A DNA stretch of 64,000 nucleotides from assembly GCF_000970205.1 (NCBI RefSeq), contig NZ_CP009512.1:1612001-1676000 (forward strand), written 5' to 3'. The translations under genes and the position numbers were made by a program. Below are positions 45,285 through 54,893 of this stretch, piece by piece. The notes beneath the pieces were generated by a model that saw only the letters and a list, made by a program, of their open reading frames with translations, was not told where the DNA came from and made no database searches. Each line of letters opens with the position of its first letter. Within the stretch, counting starts at the first letter, position 1. This DNA comes from Methanosarcina mazei S-6 (GTDB lineage Archaea; Halobacteriota; Methanosarcinia; Methanosarcinales; Methanosarcinaceae).

Positions 45285-45935
45285 ATGAAGTACAGTACCG
45301 TTATTTTCGATTTTGACTACACACTTGCAGATGCCACATATGGTATTGTATCAAGTTTCAACCACGCATTCAGCAGGTTGGGCATTCCCGGACATGACTG
45401 TGAAAGCATAAAAAGAACTGTAGGTTTGCCTCTGGACGAAGCATTTGTACAGCTGACAGGTCATAAAGATGAAGCCCTGATAAATTGTTTTAAAACTTTA
45501 TTCCGGGAAAAAGCCGATGAAATCATGTCAAAGAATACCAGGCTTTTTGAGGATACTGCAGGCACACTTCAGCGGTTAAAATATAATGGAATTTATACCG
45601 GAATTGTGACTACAAAATATCATTATAGAATAGATGAGACATTAAATATCCACGGCATTTCACACCTTGTAGATGTTATTGTGGGAGGAGAAGATGTTAA
45701 AGTTCCAAAGCCTTCTCCCGAAGGGCTTTTACTTGCAATTGGCAGCCTTAACTCGAAGATGAATGATGTGCTGTACATTGGGGACAGCCTTGTTGACGCT
45801 AAAACAGCTCTTGCAGCAAATGTAGATTTTGCTGCGGTGACCACAGGGACGACAAACGAAAAAGAGTTTTTACAGTATCCGTGCATAAAGGTATTAAATA
45901 ATTTATCAGAACTTAAAGAGCTTATCAAAATCTGA
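45285..45935 (+). CDS. HAD-superfamily hydrolase (phosphoglycolate phosphatase/PpaX-like)
   Basis: 216 residues. HAD motif I FDFDYTLAD (nucleophile D9, D11), a helical cap with AFVQLTGHKDE, motif II GIVTTK, motif III KVPKPSPEG (Lys) and motif IV YIGDSLVDAKTA are all present, so it should be an active phosphatase. Closest in layout to the phosphoglycolate phosphatase/pyrophosphatase PpaX group; the substrate is not determined. The ATG follows GAGGCGG, a good ribosome binding site. Stand-alone gene. Confidence 0.92.
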   Translation: MKYSTVIFDFDYTLADATYGIVSSFNHAFSRLGIPGHDCESIKRTVGLPLDEAFVQLTGHKDEALINCFKTLFREKADEIMSKNTRLFEDTAGTLQRLKYNGIYTGIVTTKYHYRIDETLNIHGISHLVDVIVGGEDVKVPKPSPEGLLLAIGSLNSKMNDVLYIGDSLVDAKTALAANVDFAAVTTGTTNEKEFLQYPCIKVLNNLSELKELIKI

Positions 45936-46164
45936 AGGTTTTATCTTACTTTCTACAGGTTTCATCAGATTTAAAATGTTTAATTGAGTTTAAAGAATTT
46001 ATCAGAACTTTTCAATCGAGAAGATAAGTGGATATAAACACATTCATAAAAATTCTAACAGGGCTTTTAAAGACTTAATTCTTCAGTTAAATAATAACTC
46101 TTCAGTTAAATAATAACAATACCATTTTTTTAATCAAAAACTGGTGAATCAGAGGTAATCCAGA

Positions 46165-46869
46165 GTGAAAATACACTGCATCCAGCACGTCAGGTTTGAA
46201 GTCCCTGGAACCATTAACGAATGGATTGAAGAGAAAAATCATCTCCTGTCAACCACTCATGCATACGAAAGCGAAAACTTTCCGGAAACCGGTTCATTCG
46301 ATCTCCTTTTAGTCATGGGAGGGCCCATGAATATTTACGAGTATGATAAATATCCCTGGCTGAAGGAAGAAAAAAAATTTCTGGAAAAAGCCGTTTCGGA
46401 AGGAAAAGCAGTTCTTGGAATCTGTCTTGGAGCCCAGCTGCTTGCCGATGTCCTCAAGGCAAAAGTGTTTAAGAATGACTATAAAGAGATAGGATGGTTT
46501 CCCGTATCTGTTGTTAAGGATGGAAAATCTGAACTTTCTATCCTCGAAGGCATGCCCGAAAAATTCACTGCATTTCACTGGCACGGAGATACTTTCGGAC
46601 TACCTGAAGGGGCAAAGCGGCTCTTTGAAAGCCAAGCCTGTAAAAATCAGGGGTTCATTTACGGGGACAGGGTAATAGGTCTGCAGTTCCATCTGGAAAT
46701 GAGTGAACAGTCCATAAGGAATGTGATCGAAAACTGCAGGGATGAATTCGTAGAAGGGAAATACATCCAGAGAGAAAACGAAATGCTGGACAGAAAAGAT
46801 TACCTTACAGAATCAAAGAAATTAATGTTCAGGCTAATGGATAATATTGAAAAAGCTATTATGCTCTAA
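46165..46869 (+). CDS. Class I glutamine amidotransferase (GMP synthase-like)
   Basis: 234 residues from GTG 46165. The triad is visible: nucleophile Cys87 in LGICLGAQLLADVL, and His176 with Glu178 in LQFHLEMS. The oxyanion strand is VMGGPMNIY (about 50-58). The stand-alone GATase1 layout with FHWHGDTF is that of YfeJ/GMP-synthase-like amidotransferases. It would release ammonia from glutamine or hydrolyse a gamma-glutamyl compound; partner unknown. The next 1 kb has no gene. Confidence 0.9.
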   Translation: MKIHCIQHVRFEVPGTINEWIEEKNHLLSTTHAYESENFPETGSFDLLLVMGGPMNIYEYDKYPWLKEEKKFLEKAVSEGKAVLGICLGAQLLADVLKAKVFKNDYKEIGWFPVSVVKDGKSELSILEGMPEKFTAFHWHGDTFGLPEGAKRLFESQACKNQGFIYGDRVIGLQFHLEMSEQSIRNVIENCRDEFVEGKYIQRENEMLDRKDYLTESKKLMFRLMDNIEKAIML

Positions 46870-47820
46870 ATAGCCTTCTCGTCTTCCCTGAAAAAAGGCG
46901 CTCCTTTTTTCTCCCTGTCGGTTTCGGGAAGTATCTGAAAAAGCAGCAAAAACAATGAGGTGCCTGATAACAAAAAACAGCTCCAGGTACGCTTTATGTA
47001 ATAATTCCAAAAAATTCTATTCGAAAATAGTAACCCTGAAATCAAGGAAAACTAATTTCCCTTCCTGTCTCCCTCGCCTTTCAGGGCCTCTCCACGATTA
47101 CTCTTTTGCAGGTTCACACACCCTGCACTTCCTGTCTTTTCACCTTTTCCAGGTCTTTAAAAGCCCTTTTTCCAGCAACATCTTCTTCAGGGTTTCTTTA
47201 GATATGGAAAGGGTGTATGATGAGTCATGTTCCATGTTCCGCTGCTTTAAGCCAGGGCCATTTTTCTACAACGTCCTCTGCCGGGCCGGCCAAAATGGAA
47301 CTTTTATCAACCTGTATGACCTGCCAGGAAAAGCCAGAGAAAACGTGGGCTTCCCGACATCCAGGATGATCTTCAGATGACTGGTCGGAACCATGAAGAA
47401 AATACCCGGTTCCGTGCTTGCAACATTTTTTGCATCTGAGCTTAGGGTACACATCCACTGCCCAGAAAGCATTTTGAGGTCATACCCAGTACAGACTGAT
47501 CAGCGTTATTAAAATGAAAAATACACTGAACGTACCGATTATCACCTTGTTCTGCTGCATCATTTTGTGGTGCTGTATGATTTCATCTTGTTGCATATGA
47601 ATCTTCCAGGCCAGATATCTTCGATAGCTACTCTTTTTGTCAAATTGACAAACCGGAATCCGCTATCCTATTTATGTGATTCAATAATAAAGACCTTTCT
47701 ATTTCATTCAGGAAAAGAGCTTTTTTAATCACCTTTGCCGTCTTAATATATTGAAAAAGAAATCCCTGCTATTTTTCAGGCTCTCAATATATCGGAGCTA
47801 TACTGCTTTTTTATTTCAAT
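46870..47820. other. Gene-free stretch
   Basis: About 950 bp with no convincing gene. Overlapping frames on both strands at 46955-47470 show no family features, and a 28-codon Cys-rich frame at 47514-47600 has no ribosome binding site. Confidence 0.5.
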
Positions 47821-47826
47821 GCCACA

Positions 47827-47836
47827 TTATATAAAC
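47827..47836 (+). promoter_or_regulatory. TATA box of the ferredoxin/AOR operon
   Basis: TTATATAAAC lies 47 bp before the ATG at 47883, a good distance for an archaeal TATA box with a start site about 25 bp downstream and a short leader. Confidence 0.5.
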
Positions 47837-47882
47837 TGAAGAAACCTATTTTCATAAAAAGGGAATCCAGAGTGGGAACGCG

Positions 47883-48401
47883 ATGCCAAAAAGGTTAAAA
47901 GTTGCAAACCCGGCCCGTTGCATAGGCTGCTATTCCTGTATGATGGCCTGTGCAAGGACATGGTACGATACCATATCTGTAAAAAACAGCCGGATTGACA
48001 TCCAGACAAAAGGCGGGATAGAAACTGCTTATGCTCAGATTGTCTGCCATGCCTGTGTGGACCCTCCGTGCATGAGAGCCTGTCCTCTTGGAGCACTGAC
48101 CAAAAGGAAAGGAGGAGGAGTCAACCTCAATAGAGAAATCTGCGACGGCTGCGGAAACTGTATGGAAGCCTGCCTTGTGGGGGCTATTCACCTGGATGCT
48201 GAAAAAAAAGCCGTAATCTGCAAACACTGTGGCGTATGCACGAAATTCTGCCCCCATGATGTCCTGGAAATGATTGAAGTAGATGACAGCGGAGAAATAA
48301 AGGTTACTGACACAGGTCCGGTTGAGGAGACAGGCCCGGCTAGCCCCACTGCATCTCATAAGGAACTTTACGGAAAAGAGGAGTCCGGGGAGGAAAAATG
48401 A
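47883..48401 (+). CDS. Polyferredoxin-type electron-transfer subunit of aldehyde oxidoreductase
   Basis: 172 residues with four cysteine motifs in a row: CIGCYSCMMAC, CHACVDPPCMRACP, CDGCGNCMEAC and CKHCGVCTKFCP, giving up to four [4Fe-4S] clusters. The acidic tail (EETGPASPTASHKE) is not conserved. Its stop overlaps the AOR start by 4 nt (ATGA), so the two are translated together and this subunit should carry electrons to or from the tungsten enzyme. The layout resembles the HycB/CooF family. Confidence 0.93.
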   Translation: MPKRLKVANPARCIGCYSCMMACARTWYDTISVKNSRIDIQTKGGIETAYAQIVCHACVDPPCMRACPLGALTKRKGGGVNLNREICDGCGNCMEACLVGAIHLDAEKKAVICKHCGVCTKFCPHDVLEMIEVDDSGEIKVTDTGPVEETGPASPTASHKELYGKEESGEEK

Positions 48402-50164
48402 CAACAGAGAGGTACGCCATTTCAGGTCTTACAAATGTACTCTATATTGACCTGAGCAGCCAGAGCTACCATATTGAGGAAAGGCGGGACCTCTATGAAA
48501 AGTATCTGGGGGGCATTGGAGTTGCTACAAACCTCATGCTTGAAGAGTATAAAGAGGGGATAGGACCTCTCGATCCTGAAATGCCAGTAATCCTCAGCAC
48601 AGGGCCCCTCTCAGGCGTATATCCGACCTGCACAAAAACCGTTGCATTATTTCGTTCCCCCCTTAACGGAGAACTGGGGGAATCCTATGCGGGCGGCCAC
48701 CTTGCCATGTCCATGCGTTATTCGGGATATGAAACTATTGTCATCAAAGGTGCTTCCAGGTATCCGGTTTATGTGGCAGTTCACGACGACAGGGTTACAT
48801 TCAGGGACGCCTCGTCCATATGGCACCTGTCCTCGGCAATTGATGTAGGGAAAATCCTCCGTGAAGTTGAGCCCGGAGCTGGCAGGCGCAGTATTATCAG
48901 GATAGGGCCTGCAGGAGAAAGAGGAGTCACGTATGCGAGCGTTAATGTTGACACTTACCGCCACTTCGGGCGTCTGGGGCTCGGGACTGTTTTTGGGGCA
49001 AAAAAACTTAAGGCTCTTCTTATTTCCGGAAATAAAGAACTAAAAAGCCCTGATCACAAAGCCTACAGAAAAGCATGCAGCATGCTTTATGATACGATAG
49101 TGAAAACGGGGTTGACTGAGAAATACCACAACCTCGGGACAAGCGAAAACATCCTTGTCCTGAACGAACTCAAAGGTCTTCCAACCCGGAACCTGCAGGA
49201 AACCTCTATCGAAGGCGTGGAAAATATCTCCGGAGAAAACTTTGCAGAAAAATATCTGATCCGCAGGGTATCATGCGCAGGCTGCCCTATAGGCTGCGTA
49301 CATATTGCCATGCTCAAACGGCCTTTCTCAAAAGCCCATGAATATGAGACCCTTAACGTATCTTATGACTTTGAACTTATCTACGCGCTTGGCTCAAATC
49401 TTGGAGTTACGGATCCTGAAGCAGTGCTGGAACTTATTGATGCCTGTGAAAAAGCCGGTGTTGATATTATCAGCATGGGAGTGGTGCTTGCATGGGCTAC
49501 TGAGATGCTTTTGCGGGGGAAAATTTCCACTGATGATACGCTCGGGCTCAAACTGTCCTGGGGAGACAAAGCATCTTATTTGCGCGCAATAGAACTGGTG
49601 GTTCAGGCTCCCAATGAATTTTATTCCGCTCTTGGAAAAGGTGTGGAATATGCTTCAAAAATCTATGGGGGGGAAGAATTTGCTATCCGGATAGGAGGGC
49701 TTGAGATTCCAGGCTACCATACAGGGCTTGGGAATACACTCGGGCTTACTGTAGGTTCTCGCCATTCCCATCTTGACAATGCAGGCTATTCAGCTGACCA
49801 GAAAGCATTCAATCATCCAACTACGGATGAGAAGATAGTTGATTACATAATTAACGAAGAAGACCGCCGCAATGCCCTTAACTCCATGGTTTCCTGCCTC
49901 TTTGCACGGAATGTCTATACATATGAAAATATGGTTCTGGCTCTCAAATGCATTGGAATAGACAGGACAGAAGCAGAGCTGGAAGATCTGGGAAAGGACA
50001 TCTTCAGAAAAAAATACGAGCTTAAGAAAAAATTCGGGTTCAGTTTTGAAGACATCGCCCTCCCTAAAAGGTTTTTTGAAACTGCCACCACCACAGGAAA
50101 GCTCGAAGAAGACAGGGTCAGGAAAGCGATAGAAATGTATAAGGAAAAGAGAGGGATTTTATAA
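48398..50164 (+). CDS. Aldehyde ferredoxin oxidoreductase, tungsten type
   Basis: 588 residues. AOR family features: N-terminal YIDLSSQSYHIEE, GPLSGVYPTCTKTV, the cofactor-binding RIGPAGERGVTYASV, the cluster motif SCAGCPIGC (C-x2-C-x3-C near residue 298) with a further Cys in NSMVSCLFARN, and the second pterin loop in ADQKAFNHPTTDE. The enzyme oxidises aldehydes to acids or reduces acids, with ferredoxin. Length is typical. In methanogens its physiological aldehyde is uncertain. Organised with the 47883-48401 ferredoxin gene. Confidence 0.94.
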   Translation: MTTERYAISGLTNVLYIDLSSQSYHIEERRDLYEKYLGGIGVATNLMLEEYKEGIGPLDPEMPVILSTGPLSGVYPTCTKTVALFRSPLNGELGESYAGGHLAMSMRYSGYETIVIKGASRYPVYVAVHDDRVTFRDASSIWHLSSAIDVGKILREVEPGAGRRSIIRIGPAGERGVTYASVNVDTYRHFGRLGLGTVFGAKKLKALLISGNKELKSPDHKAYRKACSMLYDTIVKTGLTEKYHNLGTSENILVLNELKGLPTRNLQETSIEGVENISGENFAEKYLIRRVSCAGCPIGCVHIAMLKRPFSKAHEYETLNVSYDFELIYALGSNLGVTDPEAVLELIDACEKAGVDIISMGVVLAWATEMLLRGKISTDDTLGLKLSWGDKASYLRAIELVVQAPNEFYSALGKGVEYASKIYGGEEFAIRIGGLEIPGYHTGLGNTLGLTVGSRHSHLDNAGYSADQKAFNHPTTDEKIVDYIINEEDRRNALNSMVSCLFARNVYTYENMVLALKCIGIDRTEAELEDLGKDIFRKKYELKKKFGFSFEDIALPKRFFETATTTGKLEEDRVRKAIEMYKEKRGIL

Positions 50165-50270
50165 TCTTCGAAGCTGTCAGGGGCCGGGAGGCCTTAAAGA
50201 TAAAGGAGATCTCTTCAATCGCCCCCGAGCTAAAGATTCAGGGGTTTTACGTTTCTTCCTATAGAATTTT

Positions 50271-50393
50271 ACTTTAATGGTCCAATATATTTTAATGGTC
50301 CAATATATTTTAATGGTTAAATATATTTTAATGGTTAAATATATTCTAAGGTTGAATATACTTTAAGGGCAAAACATACTTTGAGGGTTAAAC
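50271..50393. repeat. 17-18-bp tandem repeat reaching the symporter stop codon
   Basis: About seven copies of TTTTAATGGTCCAATATA, increasingly diverged toward the right (CTTTAAGGGCAAAACATA, then CTTTGAGGGTTAAAC). The last copy contains the TAA of the symporter gene (50388-50390, minus strand), so the repeat grew outward from the gene end. Confidence 0.88.
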
Positions 50394-51950
50394 ATTCGAG
50401 CTCTCAGATGCTGTAAGATCGGTGTTTGTTTTTACCTTATCACCAGTTTTCTCTTCAGGGTTTTTAGTTTCGATTTTGGATGTTTCTTCAGCTTTTCTTT
50501 CAGGCTTTTCCCTGACCCAGCGGTCCATAACTTTGCAGGTAACGAGATCCCCTGCAACATTCACAGCCGTCCTGCTCATATCAAGGATCCTGTCCACTCC
50601 CATTATAAGTGCTACTCCGCTTGTGGGAATTCCTACGCTGTTAAGGATCATTGCAAGGACAACGATTCCCACCCCGGGTATTGAAGGCGTTCCTATTGAG
50701 GCTGCAACAGCCATGGTCATTACTACAAGGAGCTGGAAAGGCCCGAGGTCTATCCCGAAGACTTCAGCCAGGAAAATTGTTGCCACGCCCTGATAAAGAG
50801 CAGTCCCGTTCATGTTTATGGTTGCTCCTAGAGGGACAACGAACTGTGAAATCGAAGGTTTTACTCCTAACCTTTCTTCTGCTGTTTTTATGGATAAGGG
50901 CATGACTGCAGCCGAGCTGGAAGTTGAAAAAGCAAGGAGCATAACGTCCCGGATAGCTTTCAGGAATTCAAACGGGTTATACCTTGCAACAAGAGAGACA
51001 ATAAGAAGGTTCAGGAGCATGAGGAGCATCAGGCTTGCAAGAACCGTACCCACATACACAGCCATTCCCAGAAGGGCTTCAATACCGAGCTTGATGGTGA
51101 ATTTTGTAAGAAGCCCGAAAACTGCGATCGGTGCGAGGGTCATGCTCCATTTTACCACTGTCATGCATACAGCCTGAACTGAGGTGAGAAAGCTTACCAT
51201 TGGGGTAGATTGTTCTTTGTTCAGGGATACAAGGGCAATGCCTATAATTACTGCAATAATCACAACCTGCAGCATTTCCCCGCTGGCAAGAGCTCCAAGA
51301 GGGTTAGAAGGAAGGAGGCCTCCGATAAGCGTTGAAGGCAGGGTCAGGGCAGAAGGGTCGAATCCCGGGCCAGTAGATATTGTCTGAGTCTGGCTCCCTA
51401 AAGCGCTCTCAACTAGATCTCCACTTATAAACTTCCCGGGGCGGATATAGAAAGCCATTCCTATCCCAATAGCGGTTGAGATTGCTGTTGTTATTACAAA
51501 ATAAGTAGCTGTTAAAAGCCCTGTCTTTTTAAGGGCGCTCATGCTCTGGCTCGAAGCCACCCCCAGAATTATTGAGGCAAAGACAAGCGGGACCACGATC
51601 ATCTTCAGAAGACCCAGGAAAATATAACCCGGAAGGGCGATCCATTCCCCTATAATTTCCGCATAAACCGGGTCAACGTATCCTCCGAATGGCCCGAGGA
51701 AAAGCCCCATCAGAACACCAAGCCCCATAGCTATGAGAATCTTCAGCCAGAGCTTCTTTTCAAGCAAATCGCGGAGCTGATTACTCAGGTTTTTCAAAGA
51801 GTTATTTCGCCTGAAATCCAGAGGGTAATAAATACGCGTAATCCCTTCAGTAATTTCCTGGCGAAGAAGCTTTGTTTCCTCTGCGATTTCCTGAGCGAAC
51901 CCCCTCGGGTTCGGGATATAACGGTTTTCCTTCTCTTTCATGGGGATCAC
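50388..51950 (-). CDS. Dicarboxylate/glutamate:cation symporter (DAACS family)
   Basis: 520 residues with eight membrane helices and two re-entrant loops. Signature segments are AFSTSSSAAVMPLSI (hairpin 1, Ser-rich) and GATINMNGTALYQGVATIF (NMNGT, substrate and sodium site). The first 70 residues (FAQEIAEETKLLRQEITEGI) and the last 35 (Glu/Lys/Thr-rich) are hydrophilic extensions beyond the core, the N-terminal one unusual. It takes up a dicarboxylate or acidic amino acid with sodium or protons. Single gene; a 17-18-bp repeat overlaps its stop. Confidence 0.93.
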   Translation of the reverse strand: MIPMKEKENRYIPNPRGFAQEIAEETKLLRQEITEGITRIYYPLDFRRNNSLKNLSNQLRDLLEKKLWLKILIAMGLGVLMGLFLGPFGGYVDPVYAEIIGEWIALPGYIFLGLLKMIVVPLVFASIILGVASSQSMSALKKTGLLTATYFVITTAISTAIGIGMAFYIRPGKFISGDLVESALGSQTQTISTGPGFDPSALTLPSTLIGGLLPSNPLGALASGEMLQVVIIAVIIGIALVSLNKEQSTPMVSFLTSVQAVCMTVVKWSMTLAPIAVFGLLTKFTIKLGIEALLGMAVYVGTVLASLMLLMLLNLLIVSLVARYNPFEFLKAIRDVMLLAFSTSSSAAVMPLSIKTAEERLGVKPSISQFVVPLGATINMNGTALYQGVATIFLAEVFGIDLGPFQLLVVMTMAVAASIGTPSIPGVGIVVLAMILNSVGIPTSGVALIMGVDRILDMSRTAVNVAGDLVTCKVMDRWVREKPERKAEETSKIETKNPEEKTGDKVKTNTDLTASESSNV

Positions 51951-52729
51951 AATAAAATCGTTAGGGGTTCAGCGTTTACTTCTTCCTTTTAAGTCTCAAT
52001 TTAATTTTCCGGCTATAATTGTACGTTTTTCGGGCTAAATTGCACATTTAATTCATAAATTCAATATCTACATTTGTATAATACATTCTCATTAAATTAT
52101 ATAAAAGCTTAGAAAAATACATAATAACTTATCTAGTTTATCCAATTCTCCAGTATGAGTTTCTTTATAAATTCCTTTGAAGGAGATAATAAACTGGTCA
52201 GGGGATAAAGCGACAAAACTGAAATAAATGACTGTTTTTAAGAATATGTGTCGATCAGGTTAATTTTCACTTTGAAATTATTTTCTTACAAACCTTCTTA
52301 AATTTTGTTTTTGTTCTCTTTTTTACGGATTTGAGGGTTTTGCTGTCATGAAACGGTTGACTTTTCCGGAAAGGCTGTTTCTCTTCTTTCATCTTTTCTT
52401 ACAGAGTGTTCAACCCATTCCTCTCTTACAGAGATCAATACCGAGATCAGTAACAATATCCTTATTAGCAGTCCTGAAAGACAAGCAGGACTTAGCATTT
52501 ATGACAATTTCGGAAGTTTTATTTACCTGCTCTAAGTGTATAATAAATGTATAAGAATCAATATAATTTTAATATTTAATATTATCAAGTCAAGGGTTTA
52601 GTCTATTATATATTTTTTATAAGTTATAAAGTGAGAAAGTCAAACAGAATATGGCGCATCGAAATAAAACTCATATTCAGAATAAATTATTCAGAAAATA
52701 TATTCAACATAATTATTCCGAAAAAAGTG

Positions 52730-52755
52730 ATCAGGATAACAATTGTTACCCTGAT
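52730..52755. promoter_or_regulatory. 26-bp near-perfect palindrome
   Basis: ATCAGG, one base, TAACAATTGTTA (a perfect 12-bp palindrome), one base, CCTGAT. It lies 160 bp before the ABC operon start in the gene-free stretch 51951-52916. Its symmetry fits an operator for a dimeric regulator. Confidence 0.5.
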
Positions 52756-52838
52756 GGATAATATGTGTTACTTAATATTAATTGTTTATATTTCTTAAGA
52801 TATTCTACGAGAGTATAAAAATCGTTTACCAATGCCAG

Positions 52839-52860
52839 ACACTTTATAAAGTGTATATAA
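52839..52860 (+). promoter_or_regulatory. 16-bp palindromic operator next to a TATA box
   Basis: ACACTTTATAAAGTGT is a perfect palindrome (52839-52854) directly joined to TATATAA (52854-52860), which is about 57 bp before the TTG start at 52917. A protein bound here would block TBP/TFB. Candidate metal- or nutrient-responsive operator; no regulator gene is in the window. Confidence 0.55.
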
Positions 52861-52916
52861 ATGCAGTTTTCTGGTCAGGATAGACGCGGAGTTTACTTTA
52901 AAAAGGGTGTTTCAGG

Positions 52917-53849
52917 TTGAGTTTACTTACTATTTCCAGTTTGTACGTTGATTTTCCTACTGACGATGGGCTGGTCAGAGCGGTAAATGGGGTAGATCTC
53001 TCTATTGCTGAAGATGAAGTTCTTGGGCTTATCGGAGAATCCGGCTGCGGAAAAAGCGTTCTTGGGCTTTCTATCATCAGGCTGCTGCAAGAAGATGTGA
53101 TTTTCAAAGGGGATATACTCTACCGCGGAGAAAATCTGTATCTGATTGAAAAAGAAGATATGAGGAAACTCAGGGGTAAAGAAATTGGCATGATACCACA
53201 GAACCCCGGAAGTTCCCTTAATCCTGTTTTGACGGTAGGCTCTCAGATAGCTGAACCATTAATGCTTCATAAACACGTAAAAGGCAGCCTGGCTGTCAAA
53301 ATGGCAGAAAAGCTCCTTGAAAGAGTGAGGATCGGTGATCCCCAAAAAAGGGTAAAGGATTATCCTCACCAGTACAGCGGGGGGATGAAAGAGAGGGCAG
53401 TAATAGCAATGGGAATTGCCAGTGAGCCCCGCTTTATTATCGCTGATGAGCCCACTAAGGGACTCGATGTAACCGTAAAAAGAAACATAGTAAAGCTTCT
53501 GAAAGAGATCTCTGAAAAAAAGACTATGCTGATTATCACTCATGACCTTGGAGTTGCAGAGAAAGTATGCGACAGGATTGCTGTAATGTATGCCGGGGAA
53601 CTGGTGGAGGTCTCTCCTGCAGCATTGATGTTTGAAAAACAACTGCATCCCTATACAGGTGGGTTTTTTAACTCACTTCCTTCCAGGGGGCTTAAGCCTA
53701 TAAAAGGCAGCAGCCCTTCTTTGATCGATCCCCCGCAGGGGTGCAGGTTCCACCCACGCTGTAATTATTGCAGTGACAGGTGCAGAACCGAACACCCCCC
53801 CATGATCGAAAAAAACGGCAGGCTTGTGAGGTGTTTCCTTTATGCTTGA
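52917..53849 (+). CDS. ABC transporter ATP-binding protein (DppD/NikD-like)
   Basis: 310 residues starting at TTG 52917. Walker A GESGCGKS (about 38-45), Q-loop MIPQNPGSSLNP, signature YSGGMKERAVIA and Walker B FIIADEPTKGLDV are all present. The C-terminal oligopeptide/dipeptide extension with GCRFHPRCNYCSDRC (four Cys) is typical of this subfamily and may bind an iron-sulfur cluster. First gene of a six-gene operon; its 3' end overlaps the next ATPase gene by 8 nt. It drives import by the permeases at 56566-58327. Confidence 0.93.
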   Translation: MSLLTISSLYVDFPTDDGLVRAVNGVDLSIAEDEVLGLIGESGCGKSVLGLSIIRLLQEDVIFKGDILYRGENLYLIEKEDMRKLRGKEIGMIPQNPGSSLNPVLTVGSQIAEPLMLHKHVKGSLAVKMAEKLLERVRIGDPQKRVKDYPHQYSGGMKERAVIAMGIASEPRFIIADEPTKGLDVTVKRNIVKLLKEISEKKTMLIITHDLGVAEKVCDRIAVMYAGELVEVSPAALMFEKQLHPYTGGFFNSLPSRGLKPIKGSSPSLIDPPQGCRFHPRCNYCSDRCRTEHPPMIEKNGRLVRCFLYA

Positions 53850-54828
53850 GGTTTCTGGCCTTAAGAAAACATTTACTTCAGGAATCATCTCCAGGACCAG
53901 AATCAAAGCTCTTGACGGTGTATCCCTTTACATAAAAAAAGGAGAAACCCTCGGAGTGGTGGGGGAAAGCGGGAGCGGAAAGTCCACTCTCGGACAGTGC
54001 ATCCTGAGGCTGATCGAACCAGCGGAAGGAAAAATCATTTTCAACGGAACAGACCTGACAGCACTTGACAATAAAGCCCTGAACAGCATCCGCCCCAGTA
54101 TGCAGATGATATTCCAGGACCCCGACTCCTCCCTTGACCCCAGGATGACCATAGGGCAGAGTATAGCCGAACCTCTTAAACTTAAAGGAAACGGCGAGGA
54201 AATGGTCAAAAACAGGATCAATGAGCTTATCAGGAAGGTCGGGCTGGGGCCGGAACATGTCAGCCGCTTTCCTCACCAGCTCAGCGGGGGGCAAAACCAG
54301 AGGGTGGTTATCGCAAGAGTGCTTGCCCTTGAACCTGTTTTTATTGTTGCCGATGAGCCGACAGCATCCCTTGACGTCTCAGTGCAGGCGCAGATTTTGA
54401 ACCTTTTGAAGGACCTGAAGGAAGAATACGCGCTTACCATGCTCTTCATATCGCACGACCTTGAGCTGATGAAACACATGTGCGACAGGGTAGCTGTGAT
54501 GTACCGCGGAAAGATCGTGGAAACCGGAAAAATAGATGATATTTTTCAGTCTCCTCTTCACCCCTACACAGAGCTGCTGTTAGTAGGAGATACTGATGTC
54601 GAGGTTGACAACAGTGGATGCGGGAAAGCTGTGGAGACTGCATGTTCTTACTATCAGGAATGTCCCTCAAGATCAAAGATATGCCTTACGGAAAAACCAG
54701 AGTTGAAAGAATTAACAAACAACCACCTGGTGGCATGTCATCATGCACTTAAAAAACGTGTTCCTGAATCTTATCGGGATGAATGTGAAGACAAAACGGA
54801 TGCTGTCATTATTCAGCCTCCTGTATGA
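53842..54828 (+). CDS. ABC transporter ATP-binding protein (DppF/NikE-like)
   Basis: 328 residues. Walker A GESGSGKS (about 41-48), MIFQDPDSSLDPRM, signature LSGGQNQRVVIA and Walker B FIVADEPTASLDV show a complete ATPase of the DppF/OppF type, with a C-terminal YYQECPSRSKIC Cys region. It partners the preceding ATPase in the heterodimer. The ORF overlaps the upstream gene by 8 nt and its stop overlaps a longer frame of the binding protein, whose likely start lies 66 nt further on. Confidence 0.93.
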   Translation: MLEVSGLKKTFTSGIISRTRIKALDGVSLYIKKGETLGVVGESGSGKSTLGQCILRLIEPAEGKIIFNGTDLTALDNKALNSIRPSMQMIFQDPDSSLDPRMTIGQSIAEPLKLKGNGEEMVKNRINELIRKVGLGPEHVSRFPHQLSGGQNQRVVIARVLALEPVFIVADEPTASLDVSVQAQILNLLKDLKEEYALTMLFISHDLELMKHMCDRVAVMYRGKIVETGKIDDIFQSPLHPYTELLLVGDTDVEVDNSGCGKAVETACSYYQECPSRSKICLTEKPELKELTNNHLVACHHALKKRVPESYRDECEDKTDAVIIQPPV

Positions 54829-54893
54829 TATTATTACGGAACTCCGGAATAATGACATTTCAGGAATGCAGTAAAAAATGTGGAGAGGATTCT

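Noticed and set aside
46955-47472. Overlapping frames of 68-141 codons on both strands
   Set aside because: No family features, no ribosome binding sites, and competing frames on opposite strands; not supportable as genes.
47514-47600. 28-codon Cys-rich hydrophobic mini-frame
   Set aside because: No ribosome binding site or conservation evidence; could be chance.
52348-52554. 68-codon plus-strand frame
   Set aside because: Composition is random-like and it lies in an AT-rich promoter region without a ribosome binding site.
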